A DNA stretch of 64,000 nucleotides from Zobellella iuensis (lineage in GTDB: Bacteria > Pseudomonadota > Gammaproteobacteria > Enterobacterales > Aeromonadaceae): the NCBI RefSeq assembly GCF_016746085.1, contig NZ_JAERTZ010000030.1, positions 1-64,000 of the forward strand, read 5' to 3'. Below the pieces are notes generated by a model that saw only the letters and a program-made list of their open reading frames with translations, searched no databases and was not told the DNA's origin. Shown piece after piece: positions 46,898 to 56,774 of the stretch. Every line of letters begins with the position of its first letter. The first letter of the stretch is position 1. Position numbers and translations under genes: made by a program.

Positions 46898-47938
46898 ATG
46901 CCCGCTCGCCTGCTCTTGCTCGGGATCTGCCTGTTTATGAATGTCGCCACCGCCGCCACGCCAAACCTGACCACCGAAGCCGAGCTGAACCGGCTGGGCC
47001 TGGATGGCCTGCAAGCCTTCTGGCGTACACACGCGGTCGAAGGCCACTTCAACACCGGCGACGGCCTGCGCCTGCCCTACGCCAAGCTGGTGAAGGGGGA
47101 GCACGGCAAGGCGGTGATCCTGGTCAACGGCCGCACCGAGGCCTACCTCAAATACCAGGAGCTGGCGCGGGATCTGTTCGGCAACGGCTACAACGTCTAT
47201 CTCTACGATCACCGGGGCCAGGGCCTGGCGCCGCGACTGCTGACCGATCCCCTGATGGGCTACGTGGGCGATTTCAACGACTATGTGCAGGATCTGGAGC
47301 AGTTCGTGCAGCAACAGGTGCTGCCGGAGCAGCCGCAGCACCTCTATCTGCTGGCCCATTCCATGGGCGGCACCGTCTCCGCCCTCTGGCTGGCGGAAAC
47401 CCGGGTGAAGCTGGAGGCGGCGGTGCTCTCCTCCCCCATGATGGGCATCTTCCTCGGCCCCATGCCGCGCTGGCTGGCCGACGCCCTGGTGGCGGTGCTG
47501 GACACCGGCTGCCGCTGGCTGGGCAAGACGGTCTGCTATGCGCCGGGCCAGGGGGATTACATGGAGGTGGCCTTCGCCGACAACGATCTGACCCACAGCG
47601 AAACCCGTTACCGGCTGTTCCGCGAGCTGTACCGGCAACAACCGGCCCTGCAGCTGGGCGGGGCCAGCCTGCAATGGCTGCGGCAGGGACTGATGGCGGG
47701 AGACGACGCCATTGCCAAGGCCGACCGCATCACCACACCGCTGCTGGTCCTGCAGGCCGGCGCCGACGTGGTGGTCGACAACGAAGCGCAGCGGGCCTTC
47801 TGCCAGGCCCAGGGATCCTGCCGGGACGACAATCCCCTGGTGATCGAGGGCGCGGCCCACGAGCTCTTTATCGAGCAGGACCCGCTGCGCCGGCAAGCAC
47901 TGGAAGCTGCACTGTCGTTCTTCGAACAACATTCCTGA
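46898..47938 (+). CDS. Exported alpha/beta hydrolase, lysophospholipase-like
   Basis: A 346-residue serine hydrolase of the PldB/monoglyceride-lipase type. The nucleophile elbow is AHSMGG, the acid is in LQAGADVVVDN and the histidine in GAAHELFIEQD. Residues 1-20 form a signal peptide (LLLLGICLFMNVATAA), unlike E. coli PldB, so it should act in the periplasm or be secreted. The start at 46898 has CGGAG 5 bases upstream; longer frames exist. It is followed 34 bases later by yigL, mirroring pldB-yigL in E. coli. Confidence 0.85.
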   Translation: MPARLLLLGICLFMNVATAATPNLTTEAELNRLGLDGLQAFWRTHAVEGHFNTGDGLRLPYAKLVKGEHGKAVILVNGRTEAYLKYQELARDLFGNGYNVYLYDHRGQGLAPRLLTDPLMGYVGDFNDYVQDLEQFVQQQVLPEQPQHLYLLAHSMGGTVSALWLAETRVKLEAAVLSSPMMGIFLGPMPRWLADALVAVLDTGCRWLGKTVCYAPGQGDYMEVAFADNDLTHSETRYRLFRELYRQQPALQLGGASLQWLRQGLMAGDDAIAKADRITTPLLVLQAGADVVVDNEAQRAFCQAQGSCRDDNPLVIEGAAHELFIEQDPLRRQALEAALSFFEQHS

Positions 47939-47972
47939 ACGGATAGCCCGTTCTCAGCCCACAGGACAGTCT

Positions 47973-48767
47973 ATGTACAACGTGATAGTGTCGGATCTCG
48001 ACGGTACCCTGCTCAACAGCCATCACCAGGTTTCCGACTACACCCGGGAGGTGCTGCACCAGTTGGTGGCCCGGGATATCGAATTCATCGTCGCCACCGG
48101 CCGCCATTACGTGGACGTGCGCTCCATCCGCGACAAGCTGGGGCTGAACGTCAGCCTGATCACCAGCAACGGCGCCATGGTGCACAACCCGGACGACAAG
48201 CTTATCTACAACCAGACCATTCCCGCCGAGATGGTGGAGGATCTGGTCGGCCGCTTCCGCCTGCCCGGGGTGCACCTCAACGTGTACCGGGGCGAGCACT
48301 GGCTGGTGGAGGAAGAAATGCCGGGCATGCTCGACTTCAGCCCCGACAGCGACTTCCGCTACCGGCTCACCGATCTGCGCGCCACCGCCAAGCAGGGGGT
48401 GGAAAAGGTGTTCTACGCCGGCGATCACCAGCAGTTGCTGAAAATGGAAGAACTGCTGCTGGACCACTTCGGCGACCGGCTCAACATCACCTTTTCCCTG
48501 CCCCAGTGCCTGGAGGTGATGCACGGCGAGGTCAACAAGGGCTCGGCGGTGGCTTCGCTGATGGGCCTCAAGGGCGTGCCCCTGCAGCGGGTGATCGCCT
48601 TCGGCGACGGCATGAACGACTACGAGATGCTGTCCGGCGTGGGCCGCGGCGTGGTCATGGCCAACGCCCACTCCCGGCTGCAGGACGCCCTGCCCCGCCA
48701 CGAACGCGCCCTGAGCGCCGACGAAGACGGCGTGGCCCGTTACCTGGCCGGGCTGTTCGGGCTCTGA
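47973..48767 (+). CDS. yigL: Cof-type HAD phosphatase YigL
   Basis: A 264-residue HAD-IIB phosphatase. Motif I is DLDGTLL, motif II TGR, motif III lysine is in NKGSAV and motif IV is GDGMNDYEML. E. coli YigL dephosphorylates pyridoxal 5'-phosphate and sugar phosphates and helps relieve glucose-phosphate stress. Length is right (E. coli 266). Its stop is one base from the convergent EVE gene. Confidence 0.92.
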   Translation: MYNVIVSDLDGTLLNSHHQVSDYTREVLHQLVARDIEFIVATGRHYVDVRSIRDKLGLNVSLITSNGAMVHNPDDKLIYNQTIPAEMVEDLVGRFRLPGVHLNVYRGEHWLVEEEMPGMLDFSPDSDFRYRLTDLRATAKQGVEKVFYAGDHQQLLKMEELLLDHFGDRLNITFSLPQCLEVMHGEVNKGSAVASLMGLKGVPLQRVIAFGDGMNDYEMLSGVGRGVVMANAHSRLQDALPRHERALSADEDGVARYLAGLFGL

Positions 48768-48768
48768 C

Positions 48769-49215
48769 TCAGGCCATCGCCAGTATCGCCCGCCACTGCG
48801 CCGGGGTGACCGGCATCACCGACAGCCGGCTGCCCTTCTGCACCAGCGGCATCCCGGCCAGGGCCGGGTTGGCCTTCAGCGCCGCCAGCGGCAGCAACGG
48901 CAGGCGCCGCTCGAAGGCCAGCTCCACCGCATACCAGCTGGGCTGGTCCGGATTGGATTTGGCGTCGAAATAGCCACTGTCGGGATCGAAGGCGAAGGGA
49001 TCGGGAAAGCCGGCCCGCACCACCCGGCCGATGCCGGCGATGCCCACCTGCTTGCAGCTGGAATGGTAGATAAACACTTCGTCACCTTCCTGTACCTGGT
49101 CACGCAGGAAGTTGCGCGCCTGGTAGTTGCGCACCCCTTCCCAGATGGTATTGGCCCGGGCCAGATCGTCGATGGAAAAGGTGTCGGGCTCGGTCTTGAA
49201 CAGCCAGTAGGCCAT
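48769..49215 (-). CDS. EVE-domain protein
   Basis: A 148-residue single-domain protein of the EVE/PUA-like fold (MAYWLFKTEPDTFSIDDL, GVRNYQARNFLRD, GDEVFIYHSSCKQVGIAGIGRV). EVE domains bind modified bases such as 5-methylcytosine in DNA or RNA. A stand-alone copy like this is a widespread housekeeping-like gene; there is no restriction enzyme nearby to suggest a defence role. Confidence 0.93.
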   Translation of the reverse strand: MAYWLFKTEPDTFSIDDLARANTIWEGVRNYQARNFLRDQVQEGDEVFIYHSSCKQVGIAGIGRVVRAGFPDPFAFDPDSGYFDAKSNPDQPSWYAVELAFERRLPLLPLAALKANPALAGMPLVQKGSRLSVMPVTPAQWRAILAMA

Positions 49216-49317
49216 GGTGCTCCCTCGTCATTTATTTGTGCCGCATGCTGGCGGCCCTTGCCGCGCTATGGCAACCTTGTGGGTTGAAAATAGTGACCCT
49301 TCACGGAGAAATACGCA

Positions 49318-49503
49318 ATGTACAAACCGCTGTGGCTCGGCCTGGCGCTGGCCCTTACCGCCTGTGGCGGCACCCCGCCGCCCCCGCCGCCCGCCCCCGA
49401 GCCCACCCCGGTGGTGGAAGCCGAGCCCGAGCCGCAACCCTTTGAAAACGGCGTGATCAGCGTGCCGGTCAGCCCGGTGCTGGAAGTGCCCGGGAGCTGG
49501 TGA
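49318..49503 (+). CDS. Small proline-rich lipoprotein
   Basis: A 61-residue precursor with a signal peptide and lipobox LTAC (cysteine at residue 17), then GGTPPPPPPAPEPTP and an acidic tail. After processing about 45 residues remain, anchored by lipid. It ends 2 bases before the anmK start, so it is probably co-transcribed with anmK-murQ. A role in wall recycling is only suggested by this context. Confidence 0.75.
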   Translation: MYKPLWLGLALALTACGGTPPPPPPAPEPTPVVEAEPEPQPFENGVISVPVSPVLEVPGSW

Positions 49504-49505
49504 TC

Positions 49506-50597
49506 ATGGAACGCTACATCGGCATCATGTCCGGCACCAGCCTGGACGGCATCGACGCCGTGCTGGTCGAGACCGACGGCGAACGAGTCCGCCTGCTTGA
49601 ACGCACCACGGCCCCCTTCGAGCCCGGGCTGCGCGGCCGGCTGCTGGCCCTGGCCGGCGGCGGCGCCGTCACCGCCCTGGAATGGGGCCGGCTCGATGCC
49701 GAACTGGGCCGGGCCTATGCCGATGTGGTACTGCAACTGCTGGCGGCATCCGGCCGGCAGGCCGCCGACATCAGCGCCATCGGCTGCCACGGCCAGACCG
49801 TCTGGCACCAGCCCGGCGGCCCCCTGCCCTTCTCCCTGCAACTGGGCGACGGCAACCGGCTGGCGGCCGAAACCGGCATCACCACCATCAACGATTTCCG
49901 CCGCAAGGACATGGCCCTGGGCGGCCAGGGCGCGCCCCTGGTGCCCGCCTTCCACCGGCAGGTGCTGGGCGGTACCGACCGGGCGCGGCTGGTGGTGAAC
50001 ATCGGCGGCATCGCCAATATCACGGTGCTGGCGCCCGAGGCGCCGGTGCTGGGCTACGATGTCGGCCCCGGCAACATGCTGCTGGATCTCTGGTGCCGGC
50101 GCCACACCGGCGCGCCCTTCGACCGGGACGCCGCCCTGGCCCGCCGCGGCCGGGTGCTGCCCGCGCTGTTGTCGCGCTTGATGGCCGAGCCCTGGCTGGC
50201 CCTGCCCGCGCCCAAGAGCACCGGGCGGGAGCTGTTCAACGAACACTGGCTGGACCGGCAGCTCACCGGCGACGAGGCGGTGGCCGACGTGCAGGCCACC
50301 CTGGCCGAGTTCACCGCCACCGCCATCGCCCGCGAGGCGCAACAGTGGCCGGCGGGCGAACTGCTGGTGTGCGGCGGCGGCGGCCACAATCCCCTGCTGC
50401 TGGAACGCCTCGCCGCCCTGCTGCCCGGCTGGCGGGTGGACACCACCAACGCCGCCGGGGTGGACATGGACGCCATGGAGGCCATGGCCTTCGCCTGGCT
50501 GGCCCACCAGACCCTGCACGGCCTGGCCGGCAACCTGCCGGCGGTGACCGGCGCCCGCCGCCCCGCCATACTGGGCGCCATCCACCCGCCCGGCTGA
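49506..50597 (+). CDS. anmK: Anhydro-N-acetylmuramic acid kinase
   Basis: A 363-residue kinase that opens and phosphorylates 1,6-anhydro-MurNAc to MurNAc-6-phosphate. It has the [17 protein letters not shown] start, [22 protein letters not shown] and [11 protein letters not shown]. The ATG at 49506 is used; a GTG two codons earlier is less likely. It is followed 16 bases later by murQ, the next enzyme in the path. Confidence 0.96.
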   Translation: MERYIGIMSGTSLDGIDAVLVETDGERVRLLERTTAPFEPGLRGRLLALAGGGAVTALEWGRLDAELGRAYADVVLQLLAASGRQAADISAIGCHGQTVWHQPGGPLPFSLQLGDGNRLAAETGITTINDFRRKDMALGGQGAPLVPAFHRQVLGGTDRARLVVNIGGIANITVLAPEAPVLGYDVGPGNMLLDLWCRRHTGAPFDRDAALARRGRVLPALLSRLMAEPWLALPAPKSTGRELFNEHWLDRQLTGDEAVADVQATLAEFTATAIAREAQQWPAGELLVCGGGGHNPLLLERLAALLPGWRVDTTNAAGVDMDAMEAMAFAWLAHQTLHGLAGNLPAVTGARRPAILGAIHPPG

Positions 50598-50613
50598 ACC
50601 CGAAGGTATCCCC

Positions 50614-51528
50614 ATGCACCACCACGACCTGCTCAATGACCTGGCCCGGCTGGCCTCGGAAGGCCGCAACCCGGACACCCTGGATATCGATCTCAAAAGC
50701 ACCCTCGATATCGTCACCACCATCAACGCCCAGGACCAACGGGTGCCGGAGGCAGTGGCCCGGGTGCTGCCCGAGATCGCCGCCGCCGTGGACCTCATCG
50801 TCGCGGCGCTGCGCCGGGGCGGGCGCCTGGTCTACCTGGGCGCCGGCACCAGCGGCCGGCTGGGGGTGCTGGATGCGTCCGAATGCCCGCCCACCTTCAG
50901 CGTGCCGGCGGGCATGGTGGTGGGGCTTATCGCCGGCGGCGAGGCGGCCATGTTCCGCGCCCAGGAGGGGGCGGAAGACGACGCCGCCCGGGGCGAGCAG
51001 GATCTGCGGGACATCGATCTCTCCGACAAGGACGTGCTGGTGGGCATCGCCGCCAGCGGCCGCACCCCCTATGTGCTCGGCGGCCTGCGCTACGCCCGTG
51101 CCCTGGGCGCCGGCACCGTGGCGCTGGCGTGCAATCCGGGGTCGGCCATCGGCCGGGAGGCGGCCATCGCCATCGAGCCCGAGGTAGGGCCCGAGGTGAT
51201 CACCGGCTCCACCCGGCTCAAGTCCGGCACCGCCCAGAAACTGGTGCTCAATATGCTGAGCACCGCCAGCATGATCCGCCTGGGCAAGGTGTACCAGAAC
51301 CTGATGGTGGATGTGAACGCCAGCAACAAGAAGCTCGAGGCCAGGGCCATCCGCATCGTGATGCAGGCCACCGGCACGGACGAGGCCACCGCCGCCCGGG
51401 CGCTGGAGCACGCCGACCGGGAGGTCAAGCTGGCGATACTGATGCTGCTGTCGGGGCTGGGCAAGGCCGAGGCACGGGCCCGGCTGCAACGGGGCCAGGG
51501 CGTGCTGCGCCGGGCGCTGGAGGGTTAG
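50614..51528 (+). CDS. murQ: N-acetylmuramic acid 6-phosphate etherase
   Basis: A 304-residue SIS-domain enzyme that removes D-lactate from MurNAc-6-phosphate to give GlcNAc-6-phosphate. It carries [36 protein letters not shown] and the signature [17 protein letters not shown]. It is coupled to anmK. Tail-to-tail overlap of 4 bases with the next gene. Confidence 0.96.
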   Translation: MHHHDLLNDLARLASEGRNPDTLDIDLKSTLDIVTTINAQDQRVPEAVARVLPEIAAAVDLIVAALRRGGRLVYLGAGTSGRLGVLDASECPPTFSVPAGMVVGLIAGGEAAMFRAQEGAEDDAARGEQDLRDIDLSDKDVLVGIAASGRTPYVLGGLRYARALGAGTVALACNPGSAIGREAAIAIEPEVGPEVITGSTRLKSGTAQKLVLNMLSTASMIRLGKVYQNLMVDVNASNKKLEARAIRIVMQATGTDEATAARALEHADREVKLAILMLLSGLGKAEARARLQRGQGVLRRALEG

Positions 51529-51863
51529 GGCCCACCGGAGGACTCGTCGTCGTCCTGGGCCAGGCGGGCGCGCAGCTTTTCTTCCCGGCGGCGGTACCAG
51601 TGGGCCTTGAACGCCGTCCACCAGTCGTGGGACAGCTCGCCGCCGTAGGCTTCCAGCAGGGCGATCACCCGATCCAGGGTCAACACGGCGGCGTCGTAGT
51701 CGATATCCAGCCAGTGCTTGCGTACCACCACCTTGACCACCCCCGGCTCGGCGCCGAACACCTCCGCCAGCTGCTCTATCTGCAACTGGTTCATATGGTC
51801 GAGCTTGAGATGCCGCCGGACCAGGGCGACTTCGTCCTGGCCGTCGGTGGGTGAAGTGGTCAT
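51525..51863 (-). CDS. Small hypothetical protein
   Basis: A 112-residue soluble protein that I do not recognise. It is acidic at both ends with a central [29 protein letters not shown] and a tryptophan-rich segment ([18 protein letters not shown]). No membrane span or signal peptide. The start at 51863 has a GGAGC(A) stretch upstream. Coding is supported by GC-rich third positions and by its fit between murQ and the aldo/keto reductase. Confidence 0.72.
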   Translation of the reverse strand: MTTSPTDGQDEVALVRRHLKLDHMNQLQIEQLAEVFGAEPGVVKVVVRKHWLDIDYDAAVLTLDRVIALLEAYGGELSHDWWTAFKAHWYRRREEKLRARLAQDDDESSGGP

Positions 51864-52020
51864 ACGCTGCTCCTGTGCCCTGTCTTTATTTTAGTTCCGA
51901 TCTGCCAAGAGCCAGTCAAACGCAAAGCACGAGCAAAAGCAAGGCCGCCCGCCCGTTGCAAAGCGGCGCCGGCTGCGCCACCATAATGCGGAATCCATTT
52001 CCAAAAATTGAGAGGTACAG

Positions 52021-52899
52021 ATGGACGCCACCGTCACACTCAGGGCCATGGCCGGCCAGCCGGCCATAGAGCTGCCCGCCATCGGCCAGGGCACCTGGTA
52101 TATGGGCGAAGGCCTGGCCCCGCGGCAGGACGAGGTCCGGGCCCTGCAGCAGGGGCTGGAGCTGGGGCTGACCCTTATCGACACCGCCGAGATGTATGCC
52201 GACGGCGGTGCCGAGGAAGTGGTGGGCCAGGCGCTGAAGGGCCGCCGGGAGCAGGCCTTCCTGGTGTCCAAGGTCTACCCCTGGAACGCCGGCCGGCAGA
52301 GCGCGATCCAGGCCTGCGAGCGCAGCCTAAAACGCCTGGGCACCGACCACCTGGATCTCTACCTGCTGCACTGGCCGGGCAGCGTGCCCCTCGACGAAAC
52401 CCTGGAGGCCTTCGCGCGGCTGCAAGCGCAGGGCAAGATCCGGCGCTTCGGGGTGTCCAACTTCGATCTGGATGAGATGCGGGAACTGGCGTCCCTGCCC
52501 AGCGGCGAGCGCTGCGCGGTCAACCAGGTGCTCTACCACCTGGGCTCCCGGGGCATAGAGCATTCGCTGCTGCCCTGGCAGCGCCAGCAGGGGCTGCCGA
52601 CCATGGCCTACTGCCCCCTGGCCCAGGGCGGCCGGCTGCGCCGGGAACTGCTCGGCCACCCGGAGCTGCAGGCCCTGGCCGCCGAGCTCGGCGCCACCCC
52701 GGCCCAACTGCTGCTGGCCTGGGCCATCCGCCCGGTGAACGGCCGCCGCGACGTCATCGCCATCCCCAAGGCGGTGCAGCCCGAGCATGTGCAACAGAAC
52801 GCCGGGGCCCTGCACCTGCGGCTGGGCGACGAGGTCCTGGCCCGGCTGGACGCCGCCTTTCCGCCGCCCCGGCACAAGGAGCCGCTGGATATCGTTTAA
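52021..52899 (+). CDS. Aldo/keto reductase
   Basis: A 292-residue NADPH-dependent reductase of the AKR superfamily. The catalytic tetrad is visible: Asp and Tyr in DTAEMY, Lys in VSKVYPWN and His in LLHWPG. FGVSNF and IPKAV are the usual NADPH-side blocks. The closest general type is the YeaE/2,5-diketogluconate-like reductases; the substrate cannot be told. It is a single gene with its own 5' region. Confidence 0.92.
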   Translation: MDATVTLRAMAGQPAIELPAIGQGTWYMGEGLAPRQDEVRALQQGLELGLTLIDTAEMYADGGAEEVVGQALKGRREQAFLVSKVYPWNAGRQSAIQACERSLKRLGTDHLDLYLLHWPGSVPLDETLEAFARLQAQGKIRRFGVSNFDLDEMRELASLPSGERCAVNQVLYHLGSRGIEHSLLPWQRQQGLPTMAYCPLAQGGRLRRELLGHPELQALAAELGATPAQLLLAWAIRPVNGRRDVIAIPKAVQPEHVQQNAGALHLRLGDEVLARLDAAFPPPRHKEPLDIV

Positions 52900-53105
52900 T
52901 ACGGCGACCGGGCCATCCCGTGACGGTGTGAGCCCGGCCTGGCGACGGCCCCACATAACAACGATTCCTCCCCCGCTAGCGCACTACCCGGGAAGGCATC
53001 GTCATTATTATTGATGAAGAGCCACGGCCCGACTTCGGGTGTCCTTGCCCGGTAAACATGAGTCCACACTGACCCGGCTCAGCCTATACCCGGCAAGCCA
53101 CCCGT

Positions 53106-55124
53106 TCAGGCGGTGCTCCCGCCTCTCAGGGGTCCCTGGTAAGGGGCAGCGCCGGCCTTCCGGCTTCGCTCGACGAATGTCTGCAGATAGTGCTGGTATT
53201 CGTTCAGCACGTCATGCACCACCTGCAGCCGGGTGTAACCGTTGAGGTTCTGCCCTGCCCCGTTTTCGGTCAGGAACACGTCGAGCCGCAGGTAATAGTC
53301 GTCATCCGCGGGCAGGAAACTCGGCGGCGGCACACGCCGCGGGCGGATACCGTAGACAAAGCTGGGCGCCCCCTCGAAGTCAACCTGCAAGACCGGGCAA
53401 CGCAGTGAGGAATCCTTTACCTCCTGTTCGATAATGTGGGCCGGATGGCCGCGACTCGTCAGCTCTTCAGCCAGTTCGACCAGGGCCGGTCGAATGGCGT
53501 GGCGCAGCGTGGCTTCCGCCCCGCTCAGGGTCAGGCCATCCAGGGTTCGATCCAGCCGCTCGCGCCAGTCGCTGGCGACCACCTGCTGGCGGGCTTCGGC
53601 CTTGCCGGCTTCGAGTTTCAGCGAACGATACATGGCGAACATGGTCAGGAAGATCACCACCGAAAACGGCAAGGCGGTGATCACCACTGCGCTCTGCAGG
53701 GTACGCAGTCCGCCGGCGAGCAGCAGGGCAAGGGTAATAAGGCCGATGAGCGCCGCCCAGAATATTCGCAGCCGGGCGGGCGCGTCGTGGTTCACGTCGC
53801 GCAACACATAGGTGAAGTTGGACAGCACCAGGGCGCCGGAGTCGGCCGAAGTGACGAAGAAGACGATGCTCAACAGCAGCACCAGGCTGGCGGTAAGGCC
53901 GACCCAGGGCAGTTGCTCGAGGAAGGTGTAGATGGTGGCCGGCGGCCTGTTCAGGGCCTGCTCCCCCAACTCGACCAGCCCCTGCTCGACCATGTCGATA
54001 CCGCTGTTGCCGAATACGGACATCATCACCATCACGAAAATCAGCGGAATAAACAGGGCACCGGCGACGAATTCACGGATGGTGCGACCGCGGGAGATGC
54101 GCGCCAGGAACAGGCCGACGAAGGGCGCCCAGGCTATCCACCAGCCCCAGAAGAACACCGTCCAGCCGCTGAACCAGCCCTGGGCCTCGGGCGTGTAGGC
54201 ATAGGTATCGAAGCTCTTGCCGACCAGGGCGGTCATGTAGTCGCCGGTATTCATCACCAGGGCATTGAGCAGCTTGAGGGTATCGCCCTGGATCAACACG
54301 AACAGTACCAGGCCGGCGACCAGCAGCAGGTTGAGCTCCGACAGCCGGCGAATGCCCCGCCCGACGCCGCTGACCACCGACAGGGTTGCCAGGGTCACCA
54401 CCAGCACGATCAGCATGATCTGGGCGGGCAGCCCTTCCGGTATGCCGAACAGGTAGGTCAGGCCATAGTTCATCTGCATCACGCCGATGCCGAGCGCGGT
54501 GGCGATGCCGAACACCGTGGCCAGCACGGCGGTGATGTCCACGGCATCGCCGATGGGACCATAGATGCGCTTGCCCAGCAACGGATAGAGGGTCGAGCGA
54601 ATCGCCAGCGGCAATTGATGGCGATAACTGAAATAGGCCAGGGCCATGCCCATCAGCACGTAGAGCCCCCATCCCGATATGCCCCAGTGCATAAAGGTCT
54701 GCACTATGGCCCGGCGCTGGGCCTCGGGGCTTCCTCCCTCGCCGAGCGGCGGATTCAGGTAGTGGGTCAGCGGCTCGGAAATCACGAAGAACAGGATGGC
54801 GCCGCCGAGTCCGGCGGCGAACAGCATGGCCGACCATGACAGCAACGAAAACTCCGGTCGCGAGTCATCGGGGCCGAGGCGGATCTTGCCGAAGCGCGAA
54901 ACGCCGATCATCACCACGAACACCAGATAGGCGGCAACCGCCAGCATGTAGTACCAACCGAAGGTGTTACCTATCCAGTCCAGCCCGGCATTGAAAAAGG
55001 CCGTGGCGTGATCGGTGAAGGCGATCGCATAGATCAGAAAGACCAGAATACCGGCCACCGAACCGTGAAAAACGCTCCGGTTCAGGCAGTTACTCTGCTC
55101 ATGTACAACTGTTTTGTATAGCAT
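53106..55124 (-). CDS. betT: BCCT-family choline (or choline-O-sulfate) transporter, BetT-like
   Basis: A 672-residue inner-membrane carrier with 12 spans and a BetT-type cytosolic C-terminal domain of about 170 residues (E. coli BetT 677). The BCCT signature GWTVFFWGWWIAWAPFVGLFLARISRGRTIREF-type region (about residues 320-350) carries the aromatic box for the quaternary ammonium group. It is the third gene of betC-sulP-betT, 12 bases after the permease. Choline is the family substrate; choline-O-sulfate is possible from context. The C-terminal domain in BetT senses osmotic strength. Confidence 0.9.
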   Translation of the reverse strand: MLYKTVVHEQSNCLNRSVFHGSVAGILVFLIYAIAFTDHATAFFNAGLDWIGNTFGWYYMLAVAAYLVFVVMIGVSRFGKIRLGPDDSRPEFSLLSWSAMLFAAGLGGAILFFVISEPLTHYLNPPLGEGGSPEAQRRAIVQTFMHWGISGWGLYVLMGMALAYFSYRHQLPLAIRSTLYPLLGKRIYGPIGDAVDITAVLATVFGIATALGIGVMQMNYGLTYLFGIPEGLPAQIMLIVLVVTLATLSVVSGVGRGIRRLSELNLLLVAGLVLFVLIQGDTLKLLNALVMNTGDYMTALVGKSFDTYAYTPEAQGWFSGWTVFFWGWWIAWAPFVGLFLARISRGRTIREFVAGALFIPLIFVMVMMSVFGNSGIDMVEQGLVELGEQALNRPPATIYTFLEQLPWVGLTASLVLLLSIVFFVTSADSGALVLSNFTYVLRDVNHDAPARLRIFWAALIGLITLALLLAGGLRTLQSAVVITALPFSVVIFLTMFAMYRSLKLEAGKAEARQQVVASDWRERLDRTLDGLTLSGAEATLRHAIRPALVELAEELTSRGHPAHIIEQEVKDSSLRCPVLQVDFEGAPSFVYGIRPRRVPPPSFLPADDDYYLRLDVFLTENGAGQNLNGYTRLQVVHDVLNEYQHYLQTFVERSRKAGAAPYQGPLRGGSTA

Positions 55125-55136
55125 GGGAAATCCCTC

Positions 55137-56774
55137 TCAGATTCCTATCGTCACTGGCCTGCCATGGCAATCATCGCCATCGACCAGGTGGGCTCGTTGT
55201 AAACGGGCCATGACGCCGGGTTTGGTCCAAACCAAGTACAGTTTCCCACCCCGGCCATGGCAACGTCTGGCCTGGTGCCGGAGCAGATGGATACCGCTCA
55301 AGTCGATAAAGTTGATGCCCGCCGCCAGGATCACCAGATTCGGTTGGTCGCAACGCTCGAGTCGTTGGGCAACCGAGTCACAGGCGCCGAAAAACAGCGA
55401 ACCGTCGATCCGGACGACATTACAGCTTGGCTCCTCCAGGGCCTGCTGAATTTCCAGGGGGGCGGCTGAAAGCATGCATTCCACCACCGGCGGCCGGGTG
55501 GTACGACGCAGGTAGAGTACCAACGAGGCCAGCACGCCGAAGTAAATGGCAAACTCCAGCGCCAACAACAGGGTGCTGAAGAAGGTGATATGCAACACCG
55601 CCGTTTCCGAACGGCTGGTGAACAACGCTTCGCGGATCCCCTTGCGGTCGACCAGCCTTGCGGCCACCAGCAGCAACATGCCGGCCATGGCCGGCATCGG
55701 CACATGATGCAGCAAGGGTGCGGCCAGCAGCATGATGGGCACCAGGAACAGCGCGGACAGCACCGCCGCCAATGGCGAGCCGGCCCCGGCGCTGGCATTG
55801 AGCCCAGAACGGGTGAACGACCCCGAGGAGACATAACCGGAAAAAAAGGCGCCACCTATGTTGGACAACCCCTGCCCGATAAACTCCTGATTACTGTTCA
55901 GCCGCTCGCCCGCACGCAGGGCGAAAGCCCGCGCTATCGCCGTGGCCTCGACCAGTCCCAGCAACCCCAGGGCGATGGCGCCGGGGACCAGCGACCGTAG
56001 CGAATCGGGTGAAAAATCCGGCATCGAGAGCGGCGGCAGCCCCGCCGGTACCGCGGCGATACGCGGGATCACGGCGTGCTGTGGATCCAGCCCGACGGCC
56101 AGCAGCGAGGCGGCCACCAGTACCAGCAGCATGCCCGGCCAGCGCGGCAGCCAGCGCTGGAATGCCAGGCAGGCCGCGATCGTGAAGCCGGCGATAAGCA
56201 CGGCGTCGAACCGAACGTCGCCCAGTCGCGGCCAGAGCTCGAGAACACCGACGCGCTCCTCGAACACCAGCCCCAACGCATGGGGAAGCTGGCTGATGGC
56301 GATGATCAGGGCGGCACCGGCGGTGAAGCCCATCACCACCGAATGCGAGACGAGATTGACCAGCGCCCCCAGCCGCGCCAGGCCCAGCAGCAGCTGGAAG
56401 AGCCCGGCGAGAAAGGTCAGCGTCAGCGCCAGGATGATGAAGTCACCGCTGCCCGCCTCGGCAAAGGGCTGCAAGGTGGCGAACAGGGCGATCGACAGCG
56501 CCGCCGTCGGCCCGCTGATCATCTGCCGCGATGAACCGAACAGGGCGGCCAACACGGCCGGGACCATGGCGGTGTAGAGGCCGTACTGGGGCGGCAGCCC
56601 GGCCAGCAAGGCATAGGCCACCCCCTGGGGCACGACCAGCACCGCACCGGTCAGGCCGGCGATGGCATCACCGCGCAGCGAGCGCGAGGTCTGCTGCGGC
56701 AGCCAGCCGAGAAACGGCAACCAGCGCTGCAGCCTGGTCGGTGCCCGGCGGGTGTGGGTCGGCGAGGTCATCAT
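55137..56774 (-). CDS. SulP-family anion permease with STAS domain
   Basis: A 545-residue SLC26/SulP transporter. The membrane part has GLTGAVLVVPQGVAYALLAGLPPQYGLYTAMVP and later NQEFIGQGLSNIGGAFFSGYVSSGSFTRSGLN. A C-terminal STAS domain follows (VVRIDGSLFFGACDSV, INFIDLSGIHLL). SulP proteins carry sulfate, bicarbonate or other anions. Its start overlaps the betC stop by 4 bases (ATGA). Handling of sulfate released by BetC, or direct uptake of choline-O-sulfate, is inferred from this coupling. Confidence 0.9.
   Translation of the reverse strand: MMTSPTHTRRAPTRLQRWLPFLGWLPQQTSRSLRGDAIAGLTGAVLVVPQGVAYALLAGLPPQYGLYTAMVPAVLAALFGSSRQMISGPTAALSIALFATLQPFAEAGSGDFIILALTLTFLAGLFQLLLGLARLGALVNLVSHSVVMGFTAGAALIIAISQLPHALGLVFEERVGVLELWPRLGDVRFDAVLIAGFTIAACLAFQRWLPRWPGMLLVLVAASLLAVGLDPQHAVIPRIAAVPAGLPPLSMPDFSPDSLRSLVPGAIALGLLGLVEATAIARAFALRAGERLNSNQEFIGQGLSNIGGAFFSGYVSSGSFTRSGLNASAGAGSPLAAVLSALFLVPIMLLAAPLLHHVPMPAMAGMLLLVAARLVDRKGIREALFTSRSETAVLHITFFSTLLLALEFAIYFGVLASLVLYLRRTTRPPVVECMLSAAPLEIQQALEEPSCNVVRIDGSLFFGACDSVAQRLERCDQPNLVILAAGINFIDLSGIHLLRHQARRCHGRGGKLYLVWTKPGVMARLQRAHLVDGDDCHGRPVTIGI

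Noticed and set aside
44698-47055. 785-codon minus-strand frame opposite spoT
   Set aside because: It is antisense to a clear SpoT protein; the translation is rich in His/Gly/Val as expected from GC-biased codon positions read backwards.
48769-49215. EVE-domain gene as part of a modified-DNA defence system
   Set aside because: It is a single-domain stand-alone gene among housekeeping genes, with no nuclease or helicase next to it.
53025-53105. Terminator after betT or the aldo/keto reductase
   Set aside because: The TTGCCCGGT/ACCCGGCAA arms are far apart and mismatched, with no T run.
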